A DNA stretch of 64,000 nt from Chlorella sorokiniana. Its lineage: Eukaryota > Chlorophyta > Trebouxiophyceae > Chlorellales > Chlorellaceae. The stretch covers positions 1,984,001-2,048,000 of the forward strand of contig CP084616.1 of assembly GCA_025917655.1 (NCBI GenBank), read 5' to 3'. This document shows positions 1 to 12,097 of this stretch, piece after piece. The notes beneath the pieces were generated by a model. It was not told the origin of the DNA, searched no databases, and saw nothing but the letters and a program-made list of their open reading frames with translations. How positions within the stretch are numbered: position 1 is the stretch's first letter; the number at the start of each line of letters is the position of its first letter. Both the position numbers and the translations under genes were made by a program.

Positions 1-1257
1 TGCTGCCGCGCTGCCAGGTGGCCCGACACGATTGAAGTCGCTTGGAGGATGCGACGAGACGCCGGGGCCCGTGGTCTGCAGGCAGGGAGAGGGCAAACTT
101 GCTGGGTGGGTGTGTCCGCGCTCTCCCAGTCCATCTGGTCGCATGTCGTCGCTTCTCCACTGACCTGCGGTCGATGCCGAAGGTCCTGCAGCCGCATGGC
201 TCAGCAAGCGCTCCACCAAGAGGCTTGCCATGCTCCAGGCGTCAAGGATGCCCTGCGGCTACGCCCACCGCCAGCCCGAAACCATTTGATGCGTACGAGT
301 TGTAGGATGGAAGGGCAATGAAGGCACGGGGCGGACGGTAGCCAGCACGACAGCAACCGCCCCTTCAGGGGCTCGCTGGATTAGCTTGGTTGGAGCCTGG
401 AAGTATTGCGGGAATCGTGCAAGTATGACTGGCCCCGCCTCATTCGCAGCCACGCGAGGGGCTCGGGCGCTCTGGCGCCAGGCGGGCGCCGGCCGCAGGA
501 TTCATTTGTGCTGATCTTTGGCCTGCAGGCATCATAGTGATGGAGATGAATCTGTTGAGAACCTTCAATCATGCTCTGCTCTCCAGCATTTTTTGTCCAT
601 CCAACCAGAGGCCATACTTTCTCATGGGCCGCGCCTCACGAGATGTGCATGCCGACACTGGAATCACTTGCTGTAAAGGCCTGCCCCTACCGCTCACCGA
701 TGCTGCAGGCTACTCTGCGTTACTTTACAATCAGATGGAGGGAACAGGATAAGTACGAAGGTACACGGGGAAGGTTAGCAATCCGGGCAGCCAATGCCGC
801 AGGCAACGTGTGGAACCTGAACAGCAGCTTTGTGCGGGGGGGGCAAGGCCTGGGTGGGAGTGTACAGCTGGCCTGTCAGAGGCAGGAAAGGCCAGGTCGA
901 GATTAAACGGGGAAGGGCAACGAAAGGGGTTGGGGAGGCGGGGGTGGCAGGGGCGATGCGCCCTTCTCTGGCGGCGGTGATGAGCGGCACCAATAAAGAA
1001 AGAAGAGCAGGCGGCTGCGGTCTTCGTCCGAGCAGTTTTGAAGCCCAAGCGACACATAGCGAACAGAGAGAGTATACATCTTATAGTGTGCAGCACAAGA
1101 AGGGAAGCGGGTTGGGGCGCATGCAGCCGAGGAGGGGAGCTTTTTGAGTTTCGTGGGGATTCCAGCAGCACAGCATGGGCAGCGGCGAGAGCGGTGCTAT
1201 GCGCAGGGTGGAGCCCTTGCAGCCACCTGATCATTGTTTGTTTCTTCACCTCAGCCT
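1..1257. other. left-edge flank, no supportable gene
   Basis: This stretch lies downstream of the RSH stop codon. Several overlapping open frames exist on both strands, the longest a minus-strand frame ending at 731, but they are Pro/Arg/His-rich, match no family I know and show no coherent splice structure. The part nearest 1257 is probably the RSH 3' untranslated region. I see nothing else here. Confidence 0.4.
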
Positions 1258-4200
1258 TCATATTTTCACCCTGTCCCGGCTGAGCACCACGTAGTCGCCG
1301 TCATAGAGCGGCGTCTCCTCGGGCACCAGCCGGTTGTTGACGTTGACCAGCTGCTGGGGCGGCGCGGGGGCGCAGCGCGTGCCACGTCAGCGTCGTCGCT
1401 GGAGCTGGAGGGCAGCTGCTGGATCTCGATCAGCCCCAGGGTGCGAATGACGGAGCCTGCGGCGCGAGTGGGGTGGGGGTGGGGGTGGGGAGCTGGAGCG
1501 TGTTGCGGATTGGACGCTGGGAGGCAGGAACTTGGGGCCAGCGGGAGCGTCACGAATGGCAACCCAATGCTGCATCTTGCAGGCCCGGCTGCCTGCCAGC
1601 AGCCCAGGCCCTGGCTGCCCCCTCTAGGACGCACCGGCGGTGGTTCCACGCGGCACCCGCAGAATGCGTCCCCGGGCCACACAACCACCATCACATCCGG
1701 GTCGGCTCCTGCCCCCGCCCCCGCCGCCCGCGGCGCCAGCTGCGCCTCGGTCCAGGCGGCAATGGCGGCGGCGTCCGACCCCGCGGCGGCTTCCTCGGCC
1801 AGCGCGGATTCCGCTGCGATGGAGGCCCCCAGCTCGCGGCCCCACTCCAGCATGGAGCGCAGCAGGCGGATCTGCGCGGGTTGATGGGTTGGGCAGGGCG
1901 AGAACGTAGGGGGAGGAAAGGTTGGATGGGGACGGGGTGAAAGCTGTGAGGAGGGGTGTGCCGTTGAGCGGCGTGGAACAGGCCAAGCTCCTGGCGGCAC
2001 GTATGCAGCAGCAAATCCCGGGTTCCACGGCTTCCTCCCAGCTTCCGCACCCGGTTGTTCATGTAATCCATCTCTCCCTCCGCTGCCGCCCGCCCCGCCC
2101 GGCCGTGCTCCGGCGCGGGCTCAGTGGTGGCAGCAGCAGCGCCCGCTGCTCCCGCTCCCCCTGCTGCGGTTCGATGGTGAGGGGACCACCACGGTGGGCA
2201 GCTTGTGGCCGAAGCGGTCGAGGCGGTGGTACTTTCCATCTGCGGGTGGGTGGGGTGTGAAGAGGGGTGGGGGCGCCTGGCCGTGGACAGCGCTTTCGTG
2301 AAGGCCAACCCATACTGGGATATGCACAGGAAGTTTGTCTGCGGAGGGTTTGCAGAACAATGATGGAAGGCGCAGGACCCGTCCATCACTGCAGGCAAAG
2401 AAGAGCAAGACGGGTGGGCAGCAGCTTGCCGGCGCAGAGGGTGAAGAGCTCCAGGGCCACCGCAATATCTCCCTGGGAGGGCTGGAAGAAGCCGCGCTCC
2501 TCCACGTAACGCAGCAGGCGGCTGCGGTACAGGGGACGGTACATGGCTGAGCGTGAGGCAGTACACAGGGCGGCGCGGTAGCATGTGCATTTGTGGGTGG
2601 GTGGGGGCGGGGTGGGGTGGGGGTGGGGGTGGGGGGGGGTGGGGTGGGGGCGCGGGGGCGCGCGCGCGCTGGAAGCTCGAGACGACGCCTGGGGGAGTAG
2701 CTGCCCCCGCACAGAGCTTTGATTGCCACGCAGCAACAACCTTCCATCCGCCCACCTGTACTCCTCGGCGGGCGAGGGCCGCGCGTCGGTTGCCGCCCGC
2801 TGCTGCTTGGACACCGCGCACAGCAGGCGGCGGCCGCCAAACTGGCTCTGCACAACCACGCCGTCACACAGGCGGCCGCCTGCCGGAGGGGGGGCAAGGT
2901 GTTTGATGTGAGAGTGATCAATGTGAGAGTGAGAGGGTGGGGGCAGGCCCGATTGGGCCTGCTGTGAGGAGGTTGGAAAGTGCCGCCCACGTCCCTGCCC
3001 CGCCCCTGCCAAGGAAGGGCCGCTGCAGTCTGCGCACCGCTGCTGCAGCAAACCCCTGCACCACCACCTCCCACCTACCGGGGCCGATGTGAAGCACCGG
3101 GTGCCCCGCCGCGATGCCGCCCTCGTCGCTCTGTGCTGCCGCCGCCTCGTCCTCGCTGCTGCTGCTGCCGCCGGAGGCTGCCAGGGACTGGTGCTGTGGC
3201 GGCGGCGGCACCGCTGGCCTCTCCTTGTAGGCCCAATGCGCAGCCTTGCCTGCATGGCATGGCGGGATCAGAGGGCAATGGGCGCATCCCAAGCGCAATC
3301 TTGAGGAGGGATGGTTGCTTGCGGGGGCGAGCTGTACGCCCCCAGCGCATTGGAGCGCGACGTGTAGCCCCTCCCACGAAGATCACCAAGTCGCCAGCCC
3401 CTGTCGGCACACCCACAATGCAGCCGCTCCCTGCACGCTGGGCGCCTGCACGCCTCCCGCCCCTCCTCGGCCGTTGCACCCATCACACCCTCCCTGACAC
3501 GATCGACACGTGGAAGCGCAGGGGGATGAGCAGGCAGGCACGTCACAGTGACCGCAGCGGTACCGCCTCACCGTACTCTGCATCCGAGTGCATGGAGGAG
3601 GTGCGCATCTGCACCTCCAGCGGCACCCCCCCCCGGCCCCACCACCGCCGTGTGCAGTGACTGGTAGCCGGAGGGCTGCGGGGGAGGGACGCAGGCAACA
3701 GGAAGGGAGATGAGGATTGGGGACCAGCTAAGCGCGCAGCAGCGTGGAATGGGCAACACGGCCTAGCCAGGGCGCCCTCCAAGCTCAAGCCCGTGTATAG
3801 GGGAGGAAAGCCCCCTTCCTCCCACATCCCCACCCATACACAGAAGAAATACCGTCCCCATCCCACCCACCTTGGGCTGGGCAATGTAGTCGTCCTCCTC
3901 TCCATGCACCCGCCGGAAGAGGCGGTGTACCGCCGGCAGCAGCTTGTAGCAGGCGGCGATGGCCTCGGCCTGGCGCCGCCCGCCGTCGTCGTCGACGATG
4001 ACGCGCAGGGCGCGGGCGTCGTACACCTGTTGATAGGAATCAAAACACAAAGTCATGTGGTTGAGGGAGGGAAGGAGATGAAGGGGTACCGGTGTGGAGC
4101 GGCCGCAATTGCGGTTTGTCAAGTTGGACAGCGTCGGGAACCAGCCGGAAGGGCGGGAGCCCCAAGGGCAGCGAGGCGGCGGCAAAGGCACACACAACAA

Positions 4201-7200
4201 TCACCTGGGACAGCGGCACCCGCTTGCGCCCCATCTTGCGGAAAGTCGAGTACAGGGACTTGAGGCGGCCCTGCGGAAGCAAGGAGGCAGCGGTGGGTGC
4301 AATCAGCGGGGCGCAAGCAGCACGCGTCGGCAGCCGCAGCAGGCAGCAAGAGGGCGACCGAAAAGAGGGCGACTAAGGCGATCAAGAAAGGCGGCCAGGA
4401 AAGAAAAGCGCGGAGCACAGCACGAGGGTCGCCCGCCGCCGACCCAACGCCCTGCTGCACGCCGCTCGCCTGCACCGACACCTCCAGCCCGCTGGCCAGG
4501 CTCTCGGTGCCGATCTCCCGCATCAGCAGCTGGGCGCAGGCCTGCAGCACCTCGAGGCCGCGCCGCGCCCTGCAAGAGCCAGCGCAGATGTGTGTGAGTG
4601 TGGGTGTTGTGTGAAAGTGCAGATGTGTGTGAGAGTAGCAAGTGCAGACGTGTGTGTGAGAAGTATGGTGAAGGGGCCGCAGTTGGTTATGCAGGCGGCA
4701 GGCGGCAGGGGCGGGCAGCGGGCGCCAAGGGAGACGCACACAGGCGGTGGCGCAGCGCCGTACAGCGCAGTTTTTCGGCTTGCTGCCACCTTTCAACTTT
4801 CAGTTTCAAGTTGAGCCAGGCAGGCGCGCGGGGAACTGTTCCTAGGCTGGAGACAATCATGCAGCACAATTGGTATGCTTTGGGTCAGCGCAGTAATGGA
4901 AAGAAAGGCGCAGCAGAGGCGGTCAGCTCACCCCGCCCCTGAGCGCAGCTTGGCGATGTTGAAGGTGGTGGCGTCAAAGGGGAGGACGGAGTCGATCAGC
5001 CGCTTGGTCTGTGTATGGGTGTGGGGTTGCAAAGCCGTCAGATCAAGGCGTTTATATGGAGGCGGGTGCGCGGCAGGGCAGCAGGCTGCAAGCAGAGCAG
5101 CAGAGCCTGTGCAGCCCGCATGCACATGCCTGGCTGGGGTGCATGAGCCCGCTGCAATGTATAGCACCCCAGCAGGCCGCAGGCAGCAGTGTCCACATGC
5201 AGCACTGGGCAGGCGGGCAGGCAGCCTGGCCATGCCTGCCCTAGCTAAGGAAACAAGAAAAAAGAAAGAGGCCATAACTACAACCATAAAAAACGTACTC
5301 GGGGACAGAAACTCACCTCCAGCTGCTCCGGGGTCAGCCAGTCCAGCTCCTCTTCCCGCTGTCATCGCTGCATGCGCCACCATTCCGGCCGCTGCTTGCA
5401 ACAGCAGTGCTGGTGCTGGCGGCGGCGTGTGAGCGGATGCGCTCACGCAGCGCTGCGTCTGCGCCGTCGCTGGCTGCTGCTGCTGCACCAGCACCGGTGG
5501 CCGGACCGCGAGAGCGCTTGGCGGTGAGGTGCAGCGACCCGTCTGCGTCTACCGTGCAGTCAAAGCTGTCCATCGAGAGGTCGGTGTCTGTCGAAGCGGC
5601 CTGTTGGGAGGCGGTGGGGGCTCGGCGGGGTTCAAGCACAGCCCTGCCTCTGCGCCGGCTGGCGGCAAAGGCGCAGAGCGGCAGACACGCATGCATGCCA
5701 CACACACAGCGGCAAACAACAACAACGGAACAGGCACACAGGGATTCAGCATCACAGCAAGCGGCAAGTACGCGCCTGGTCGGGGATGGTGGTCACCCCC
5801 ACAGCTCATCCAGCTGGCGGCGCAGCGCGGCGTAATCCCGCGGCTGCAGCACCGCGAAGCACAGGTCCTCCAGCTCCGACTGCACCCGATAGGGAAGCAA
5901 GACAACGTTAGTGGGAGAGAAGAAGAGATAATGGGAACCCCAGTATGAGGAGCCGCGCTGCCCATGCCCTGCTCACCGCCCACCTTTCCCCTGAATGCAA
6001 ACGAAAGCTTGCCGTTGGGCACCCACCCACGCGCCCCTGCCCATCCCCTTGCCTTGAGCGCAAACATGCCGAGGCGTTCGGCGAGGGAGCACCACACGCG
6101 CCGCGTCTCCTCCGCCACCGCCACCTGCTTCTCCGGGGACAGCGCGTAGCTGCAGGCGGGTGGGGGCGGGGAGCAACAGGACAGGGGCAATGAGGGCAGG
6201 AGGGAGGCAGGGGAAATGAGGGCAGGAGGGAGGCAGGGGCACTGTAGGGCAGGGGATCAGCTACACAGAGGGGGCAAAGGCTTCTGCCAGGCTGGGACTG
6301 CCACTCGACAGCGGGCATCCGAAGCAAGGCCGCAACCCACACTTGCTGGCACGGCACGCAGCCAAGATGGCACACAACAACCGACTGCGGCAGCCACCCA
6401 CACTGTGCGCATGTTGTGCAGGCGGTCGGCGAGCTTGATGGCAATCACAAGAGGCTCCCCAACCATCGTGAGGATCATGGTGCTGCGGCAGCGAGGGGAG
6501 AGGAGAGGGAGGAAACCAAAATGATCACTCATGACAGAGTGAGGGGACTGTGGTGCTGCGCAGCTCAGACGGCGGCAGGAAGGGGAAGATTGTGGGGAGA
6601 GATGGTTGGGGGCGGCTGAGAAACGGCGGAGAGGCGCAGGATGCAGCTGCCCTTAAGGGGAGCGGCCGCGCATGCCTCGGTGATCCCATCCCCGCAGAGC
6701 GTCGCTTCAGCAACGCACATGACGCACGCGCCCCTTCCCCTGTGCTGAACCATAACAGCAGGCAAGCCAGCAATCAGAAAAATGCAGCGCGTGTCGCACC
6801 GCAGCTGCGCCTCCTCCTCCGCCGTCGGCTGCGCGGATTCGACGCGCAGGCGGCGCCGCACAATCTGGTTGGTGGTGGACAGCTGGGAGACCTTGGCCAC
6901 CATGGAGGCCACCTAAGCAGGCGGTGGGGGAGGGTGGGGAGGGAGGAGGGGCGGATTCAGCTCTTCCGTGCTTGTGCTTGTTTCATCTGTATGGGTTGGA
7001 CGTTACGGTGATGGCAGAACGGGTGTGCTGGCGGGGGCAGGCAGGAGACATGGGCAGAGGAGGCGTATGTCCCAATTCCAGCGCCCCTCACCTGCACCCA
7101 CACAGTGCACCCGCACATGCCCGGCACACGTGCAAGCAGCAACCCCAGAAGCAGGGATGGTCTCGGCCTCTCTCCCGCCCCCCCCCCGACGGCGGCAGGA

Positions 7201-8466
7201 TAGCCCTCTCAGCTGGGCCTTCAGGCGGCAGCCCCAGCCCGCCGCCCCAACTGCCTCACACCTGCTCGCCAAACAGCTCCTCCACCTCCCCCGCCTCCAC
7301 CTCCGTGTCGTCCAGAACGTCGTGCAGCAGCGCCGCGATGACGGCCGCCTCCGCGCTGCGCAAGGGGACGGTGGTGAGACGAGAACCTGGTGTTTATGCA
7401 TGTGCGTGGTGTGCAAGGATAATGCACATGGTGGTCAAGGCGGTGTGGCATGAGTGAGGCGTGGTGTGATGGCGGTGGTGGGGCGGGAAGAGAGGAAGAT
7501 CTCTCCAGTGTGCGCAGGCTGGGTGCACAGCAGCAAAGGCAGGGTTTGCACACAGTGGTTGAAAGGGAAGACAAGCAATGCGTACCGTTCGTCCTCTTCG
7601 GTGGGCGACAGCAGCCCCTCCACGATCAGCGCCGTCTCCAGGCAGTGCGTGACGTACGGCTGCCGCGTCTTGCGCATCTGCCCCGTGTGCGCCGCCGCCG
7701 CAAAGTCGGCGGCGGCACGCACAGCTGGGCGGGCGAAGAAGCGCGACCCCGACACATCCACGCCGTGCAGCAGCAGGGGCGGCTGCACAGGGGAGGGTGG
7801 TGGGAGGGCGGGTGCGGCGGTGGGCCTGCCGTAAAGGGAGGGATGGAGGGGCGGGCCAAAGTGGTGGCGGAATGGAAGCGCTTTCCTCTGCGCAAGCGAC
7901 GGTCTACGGAGACGTTGCAGGCCTCAGGAAAGCCAGAAACAAGGGAACTATTACAACCCATGCTCACTTGGGCTGCGCGGCGCTCCTGTTGGAACACGTA
8001 CGGCTCCAGCCCCTCCCAGGTGGTGCGCGCCATATAGTACAGCACGCCACCTGCGGCACAACCAGCAGTACATTGCCTCACGCAGGCTGGGAGCCCGTAG
8101 CAAGCGGGGAAACGCTTAAAAACTCGTTGGCCAAAAGCGCGGCGGGGTGCTGGGCTCCCACGCATTTTTAAAGCAACGCAGCCGGCTGCGTCAGCCACAC
8201 AAGGCTGCCCCGCCCCGCTCACTCATACTGGCGGCCAGAGTGAACAGCGAGGCCATCGTCATCCAGGCGGCCTGCCCCGGCTGCTGGCCCAGCGTGGGGG
8301 CAGCCCCGCCACCGCAGGGTGCCCCATAAGCTGGGAGGCTGCGGAAGGGGGCGGCGGCAGCAGCGGCAGCCAAGGACGTCAGCAGGTTGGCGGACAGCAG
8401 AGAGGCAGCAGTGCACGGTGCGCAGAGCTGGCTTCTGTATTTGCAGCGTTTGAGCCCCAGGGGCAT
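1258..8466 (-). CDS. RSH: RelA/SpoT homologue (RSH), (p)ppGpp synthetase/hydrolase
   Basis: This enzyme makes or degrades (p)ppGpp and in plants and algae acts mostly in the plastid. About 17 exons can be followed. An Ala-rich N-terminal exon (possible transit peptide; first in-frame ATG at 8466) is followed by the HD hydrolase domain: AHTGQMRKTRQPYVTHC near 7670, ALLHDVLDDT near 7320 and IKLADRLHNMRT near 6420. The synthetase domain then reads GRLKSLYSTFRKMGRKR near 4250, VYDARALRVIVDD near 4010, DYIAQPK joined to PSGYQSLHTAV (3880/3670) and PLEVQMRTS near 3610. After it come AAHWAYKE (3245), a conserved plant RSH region (EERGFFQPSQGD near 2490, KYHRLDRFGHKLPT near 2220) and a TGS-like end with VNNRLVPEETPLYDGDYVVL just before the TGA at 1258. 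The HD residues are present, so hydrolase activity is likely. No ACT domain is visible. Family assignment is firm; plant clade and exact start are inferred. Confidence 0.9.
2594..2670 (+). repeat. G-rich tract with G-quadruplex potential
   Basis: An almost uninterrupted run of GGGT, GGGGT and GGGGG units that ends in alternating GC. It lies in an RSH intron, so the pre-mRNA carries the C-rich strand and the opposite DNA strand is G-rich. It has many runs of three or more G with one-base loops. Such tracts are also prone to assembly length errors. Confidence 0.7.
6189..6239. repeat. tandem duplication, 25-bp unit, in RSH intron
   Basis: Two identical copies of a purine-rich 25-mer starting AATGAGGGCAGGAGG sit one base apart (period 26) in an RSH intron. 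Simple replication slippage is the likely origin. Confidence 0.75.
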
Positions 8467-9131
8467 GCCGCTGCTGCTGTAAGCTGCAGCGTCGCGCTTG
8501 ATGTGCACGTCGCCCGCCGCTCATCCGCCGGCGCCTGCAGCGCCCACTACCCGGCCTGGATGCCCTCTGCTGAGAGGCGGTAGATGATCAGAGACATAAG
8601 CTGACGTAAGTGTTTGCAGAGCTCACCTGTGGCAAGCACTGCTGGCCACTGCCACTTTGCAAGGCCGCCGTGAAGGGCTGCCGCCAAGCCTCGGGTGGTG
8701 GCCACGGTAAGCGGGGCCTGGCTGATGGTCGCATGGGGCCGCAGGCTGCCCCCGCGGCAGGGGGAACCCTACGAAGGGCGGGAGGCCGAAAGGTGCAGGG
8801 CTCCAGGCACCGCAGGCTCTCGTTCGCCTGTTGCATGATCGCACAAGTGTTGTTTGACAATTGAAAATCCTGTAGGGCGCACAAGAGCAGGTTTACTCGC
8901 AAGCCATTTTCCGCAGGAGAGTCTCCAACGGGGTGTATGACTGCCCCGATCACAACAGACTCTTCGCTGGATCACGTCGAGACGGCAACATGCGCCCGAT
9001 AAGGCGCCTGATGCCGCGCGAGTGCCAGCTGGGCGGGCAGCGGCGGCGCAGGGAGCACATGTGTCCAGCACCCGCAGTGCTCACTTTTCGTTTCTCAACC
9101 TGAAACCCAGACTGCCGGGGTTACTGATAGG
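8467..9131. other. upstream region of RSH, no gene seen
   Basis: This region lies between the RSH first ATG and the stop of the next minus-strand gene. It should contain the RSH promoter and 5' leader, perhaps with a further 5' exon, and the 3' untranslated region of the neighbour. Short open frames here are Pro/Arg/Cys-rich and unsupported. No motif stands out. Confidence 0.35.
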
Positions 9132-10247
9132 TCAAGTCAGAGGTGATGCCTGCCTGATGCTCAAAATGCTGGCGAGGGCTGCAGCGACCACACCCGTGCG
9201 TGTGTTGAGCGGGTCTCCAGCAAGGCGCACTACGCTGCCGTCGTCGACCACCATGCCTGGAGATGCGCCGCTGCATCCTTGGAGGCTCAGATCCAAAAGC
9301 AATGCAGCGCTCTGCTTCTCCATAGTAGACACAGCGCTGGCGGCAGCGGCAACGCGGTCTGCTGCCGCCCGGATCGACATCAGGCCGGCCGCTGGCTCGG
9401 GAGCCGGCCGCACTGGCTGTGCGCTCAGCACTTGCATGGGGCTCTGATTGCTTGCCTGGACTGCTGTGCCGTTTTTGCTGACGGCACTTGATAGCTGCTG
9501 CAGCAGTGCTTGCGTGCTGGCCTGCAACGTTGGCTCCAAACCAGGGCTCGCCGCCTGTCCGCTTGGGGCGTGATTTGGTGCGCCTTGTGCATACGCGATG
9601 CCGCCGCCAGCCTGAGCTTGTAAACCAGGCTGCGCGTCTTGGATACCGCCCCTGGCAGGAGCGGCAGCTGTGCTGCTGCATGTGGGCGTGGCTTGGGCTC
9701 CTGATGGCTGGTGGGCAGCTGCCAGAGCAGAGGCAACCTGCTGAGGCTGCGCAGGTGCAGGTTGCGGAGCGGATGTCGGCATCTGGTTGGCCTGCCTGCC
9801 CAATGGCTGGGGCACACAGCCTGGCGCGGCACTGTGTGCAGCGGGCTGCCGCCCTGCGGGAGCCATGTCACTCCCGTGCGCATGCTGGGTTCGGCTTGGA
9901 GCGGCTAAGCTGGCGCCAGAGCCAGCTGAGAGGTGGGCAGCTGTGCGGCGCTCGGTTAATGCATTGCTTGCCAAGTGGTTTGAAGCACTTGCTACAGGCT
10001 GCCGGGCAAAGTTCCATTGAATTTGGCACGCAGCTGCTGGCAACTGCTGGGCTTGACCAGGTGCGTGGGCTGCATCAGGTTGGGCGCCCGGTGGCACCCT
10101 AATCGTTGCCATGGAGCTGGCACCCGTGCCTGGCCGCCGCAGCAGGGCAGGAGCGCTAAATGTGATGCCGTTCCCACGCATGGCGCTCTGCCTGCACGGG
10201 GCGGGGGCGGCAGAGTCGGCAGCAGCAGCATGTTGAGCGGCTTGCAT
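9132..10247 (-). CDS. hypothetical Ala/Gln/Pro-rich protein
   Basis: A single uninterrupted 371-codon frame with a true ATG. Most of the protein is low-complexity (Ala, Gln, Pro, Ser) and probably disordered. The last 90 residues are more protein-like, with RAAADRVAAAASAVSTMEKQ, a short helix-like stretch, followed by DDGSVVRLAGDPLNTRTG and an Ala/Leu helix before the stop. I recognise no family. Absence of introns is unusual beside intron-rich neighbours; this could be the last long exon of a larger gene whose upstream exons I cannot see, or a chance GC-rich frame. It points away from the URI-like gene that starts about 0.6 kb upstream on the other strand. Confidence 0.4.
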   Translation of the reverse strand: MQAAQHAAAADSAAPAPCRQSAMRGNGITFSAPALLRRPGTGASSMATIRVPPGAQPDAAHAPGQAQQLPAAACQIQWNFARQPVASASNHLASNALTERRTAAHLSAGSGASLAAPSRTQHAHGSDMAPAGRQPAAHSAAPGCVPQPLGRQANQMPTSAPQPAPAQPQQVASALAAAHQPSGAQATPTCSSTAAAPARGGIQDAQPGLQAQAGGGIAYAQGAPNHAPSGQAASPGLEPTLQASTQALLQQLSSAVSKNGTAVQASNQSPMQVLSAQPVRPAPEPAAGLMSIRAAADRVAAAASAVSTMEKQSAALLLDLSLQGCSGASPGMVVDDGSVVRLAGDPLNTRTGVVAAALASILSIRQASPLT

Positions 10248-10886
10248 AACGGCGCTGATTGATCAGGTGCATAGTCGTCACCTTTGCAACTGCAGGAAGG
10301 CAGTCAAAGCCGGCTTCAGACGGAATCGTGAGTTTCGGGTGGCAGTCAAAGGCGATACCAATGGCAGTGTTGAACCTGGTAACTTGATAACCGCGCCCTT
10401 CAAATATTTAGTTGAACACGGAGCTGCCCGTTCCTGCGTTCTCCAGCAGGCCGCGCCATCTGCCGTGCGCGCTGCGCTTTGAAGAGGCGGGTTGTATGCC
10501 TTGTCACCTCAAGCATGCAATGTTAGCACCCAGATCGACACTGCGTTAATAGCGCCCCAGCAGACCGCCGGTGCCTCTTCGCACATCGTTCACCTCGCAG
10601 GTAGGTTGTATGCGGCGCCAACCAATTTACATTCGCTATATGGAATTCAGCCATGCAGAACTTCAATGGTTCCAGGGTTGGGAGGAGCGCTTGCTAAACT
10701 GGCTCGCTGCTACGCTGCCTTTTGCAGGCATTCAATTTCTTCATATACATCAACGACCATTCTCCATTTTGCCAGAGACAATTCATACCGACGGCAGGCC
10801 ATGGTGAGCAAACCGGCCGTCATGTCGCTCGCCGCCATAGCACGCAGCCTGCCTGCCTTCCATTATGCCGGTCCGTTTCCCTGCAG
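10248..10886. other. gap with possible upstream URI exons
   Basis: This region lies between two divergent genes. It must hold their promoters and probably the missing 5' exons of the plus-strand URI-like gene, for example a short coding stretch from the ATG at 10801. I could not assign exons here with confidence. AT content rises around 10380–10420 and 10610–10770 compared with the flanks. Confidence 0.3.
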
Positions 10887-12006
10887 GCAGAGCCCAAGCG
10901 GGCAGACCCCGATGGTCAGCTTAAGCAAGTGTCCGAGCTGCTGGAGGCCAGCTCTCCCGAGCAGCTGCAGGCGCTCAAGGCGGCGCTTCAGCAACTGGGG
11001 CGCAGCTGGACGCGGCGAGCAGCGACGGGGCGGATCCCCAGGTCTGTTGTTGGAAGTGACCGCCGCGCCTGCTGCTCCCATGCCGCGCATGTCCATGCCA
11101 AAGCACCGCTTATGCTGCTGCTGTTGATTGGTTGGCCACTCTTTGCTGGCATACCCGCTTCCCCAGTCTTTGCCATCATGGGCGCGCTCGCTCCTTTCTG
11201 CAGCCTTCCCTTCCCAGCCAACAACGCCCAGCAGTTCCCAGCCAACTGACCCCTCTTTGTTGCATTAAGAATGTAGGGGAAGGACATTGTCGACATCCGC
11301 GAGGAGTGGAGCGAGGAGCTGCACGGCGGCAGCGGCGCTCCTGCTGTCACCGCAGCGGGTGGCGGGTTTGGCAGCGACCTGGAAGCAGATCCAGAGGATG
11401 GAGCAGGCCGCCTCGTGGAGTATGCCAGCGCCAGCGAATCGGAAGAATCAGATGATTCGTTCGAGGCCCTCATGCAGCAGATGGATGAGCTTGAGCTGGA
11501 TGAAGCGCAGTGGCAGGCCGGCGGCAGCGGCGCTGCAGCGGCGCTGGCAGCTGCCGCGCATGCCCCCACGCGCAGCGCGGACGCTTTGGACCATGCGGCC
11601 GATGGCGGGCCCGGAAGCGCTACTGCTGCCAGCGATGGCAGCAGCAGCGGCGCTGCGAGCGGAAGCAGCGTGAGGACAGGCAGCAGCGTCCGCTCTGGGG
11701 CCCAGCAGCAGGCAGGCAGGCGGGCGGCTTCAAACCCGGATTCCTGCTGGGCAAGCGCCTGGAGGATCCTGCAGCGCACGCCAAAGAGCAGCCCAGCAGC
11801 CCAGCAGCCCAGCAGGATGCCGCTGGCGCCGACGAAGAATCACGGCGGCGGCAGGAGGCGGCGGCAGCGCGTGAGGCAGCCTTCACAGGCCGGGTGTTGG
11901 AGCGCTCTGCGGGCGCAGCAGCAGCAGACGAGCGCTTCCCTGCAGGAAGAACTACTGCAGCACCGCCAGCCAGCCGGCAGCCAGAGGGGCAGCAGGGGAC
12001 GGCTGC

Positions 12007-12039
<33 letters not shown>

Positions 12040-12097
12040 ACCGCCTCAGCCGCCAAGAGTGTCAAAGTTCAAGTTGCGCCGCGCAGGGCTGGCATGA
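10887..12097 (+). CDS. URI/RMP-like unconventional prefoldin, C-terminal part
   Basis: An exon after a clear pyrimidine-CAG acceptor encodes QLKQVSELLEASSPEQLQAL, a probable helix. The next long exon begins GKDIVDIREEWSEEL at 11277 and continues through an acidic Ser/Glu region (YASASESEESDDSFEALMQQ) to GGFKPGFLLGKR, FTGRVLERS and the terminal PPRVSKFKLRRAGLA before TGA. The D-I-R-E-E box and the F-[ST]-G-x-V-x-E plus V-S-[KR]-F-K signature are typical of URI (RPB5-interacting, R2TP-associated prefoldin) C termini. A CAG run gives about ten Gln at 12010. The prefoldin domain itself is not seen, so the 5' end is missing from this model. The frame changes near a GGGG run at about 10990 and again near 11670–11720. 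Family call is moderate. Confidence 0.5.
12009..12040 (+). repeat. CAG trinucleotide repeat (poly-Gln)
   Basis: About ten CAG units in frame inside the URI-like gene, encoding a poly-glutamine run shortly before the conserved C-terminal motif. Confidence 0.85.

Noticed and set aside
1266-3255. long Pro/Arg/His-rich frames on both strands over the RSH gene
   Set aside because: They span RSH introns and wrong frames; the conserved RSH motifs lie in short exons between splice sites.
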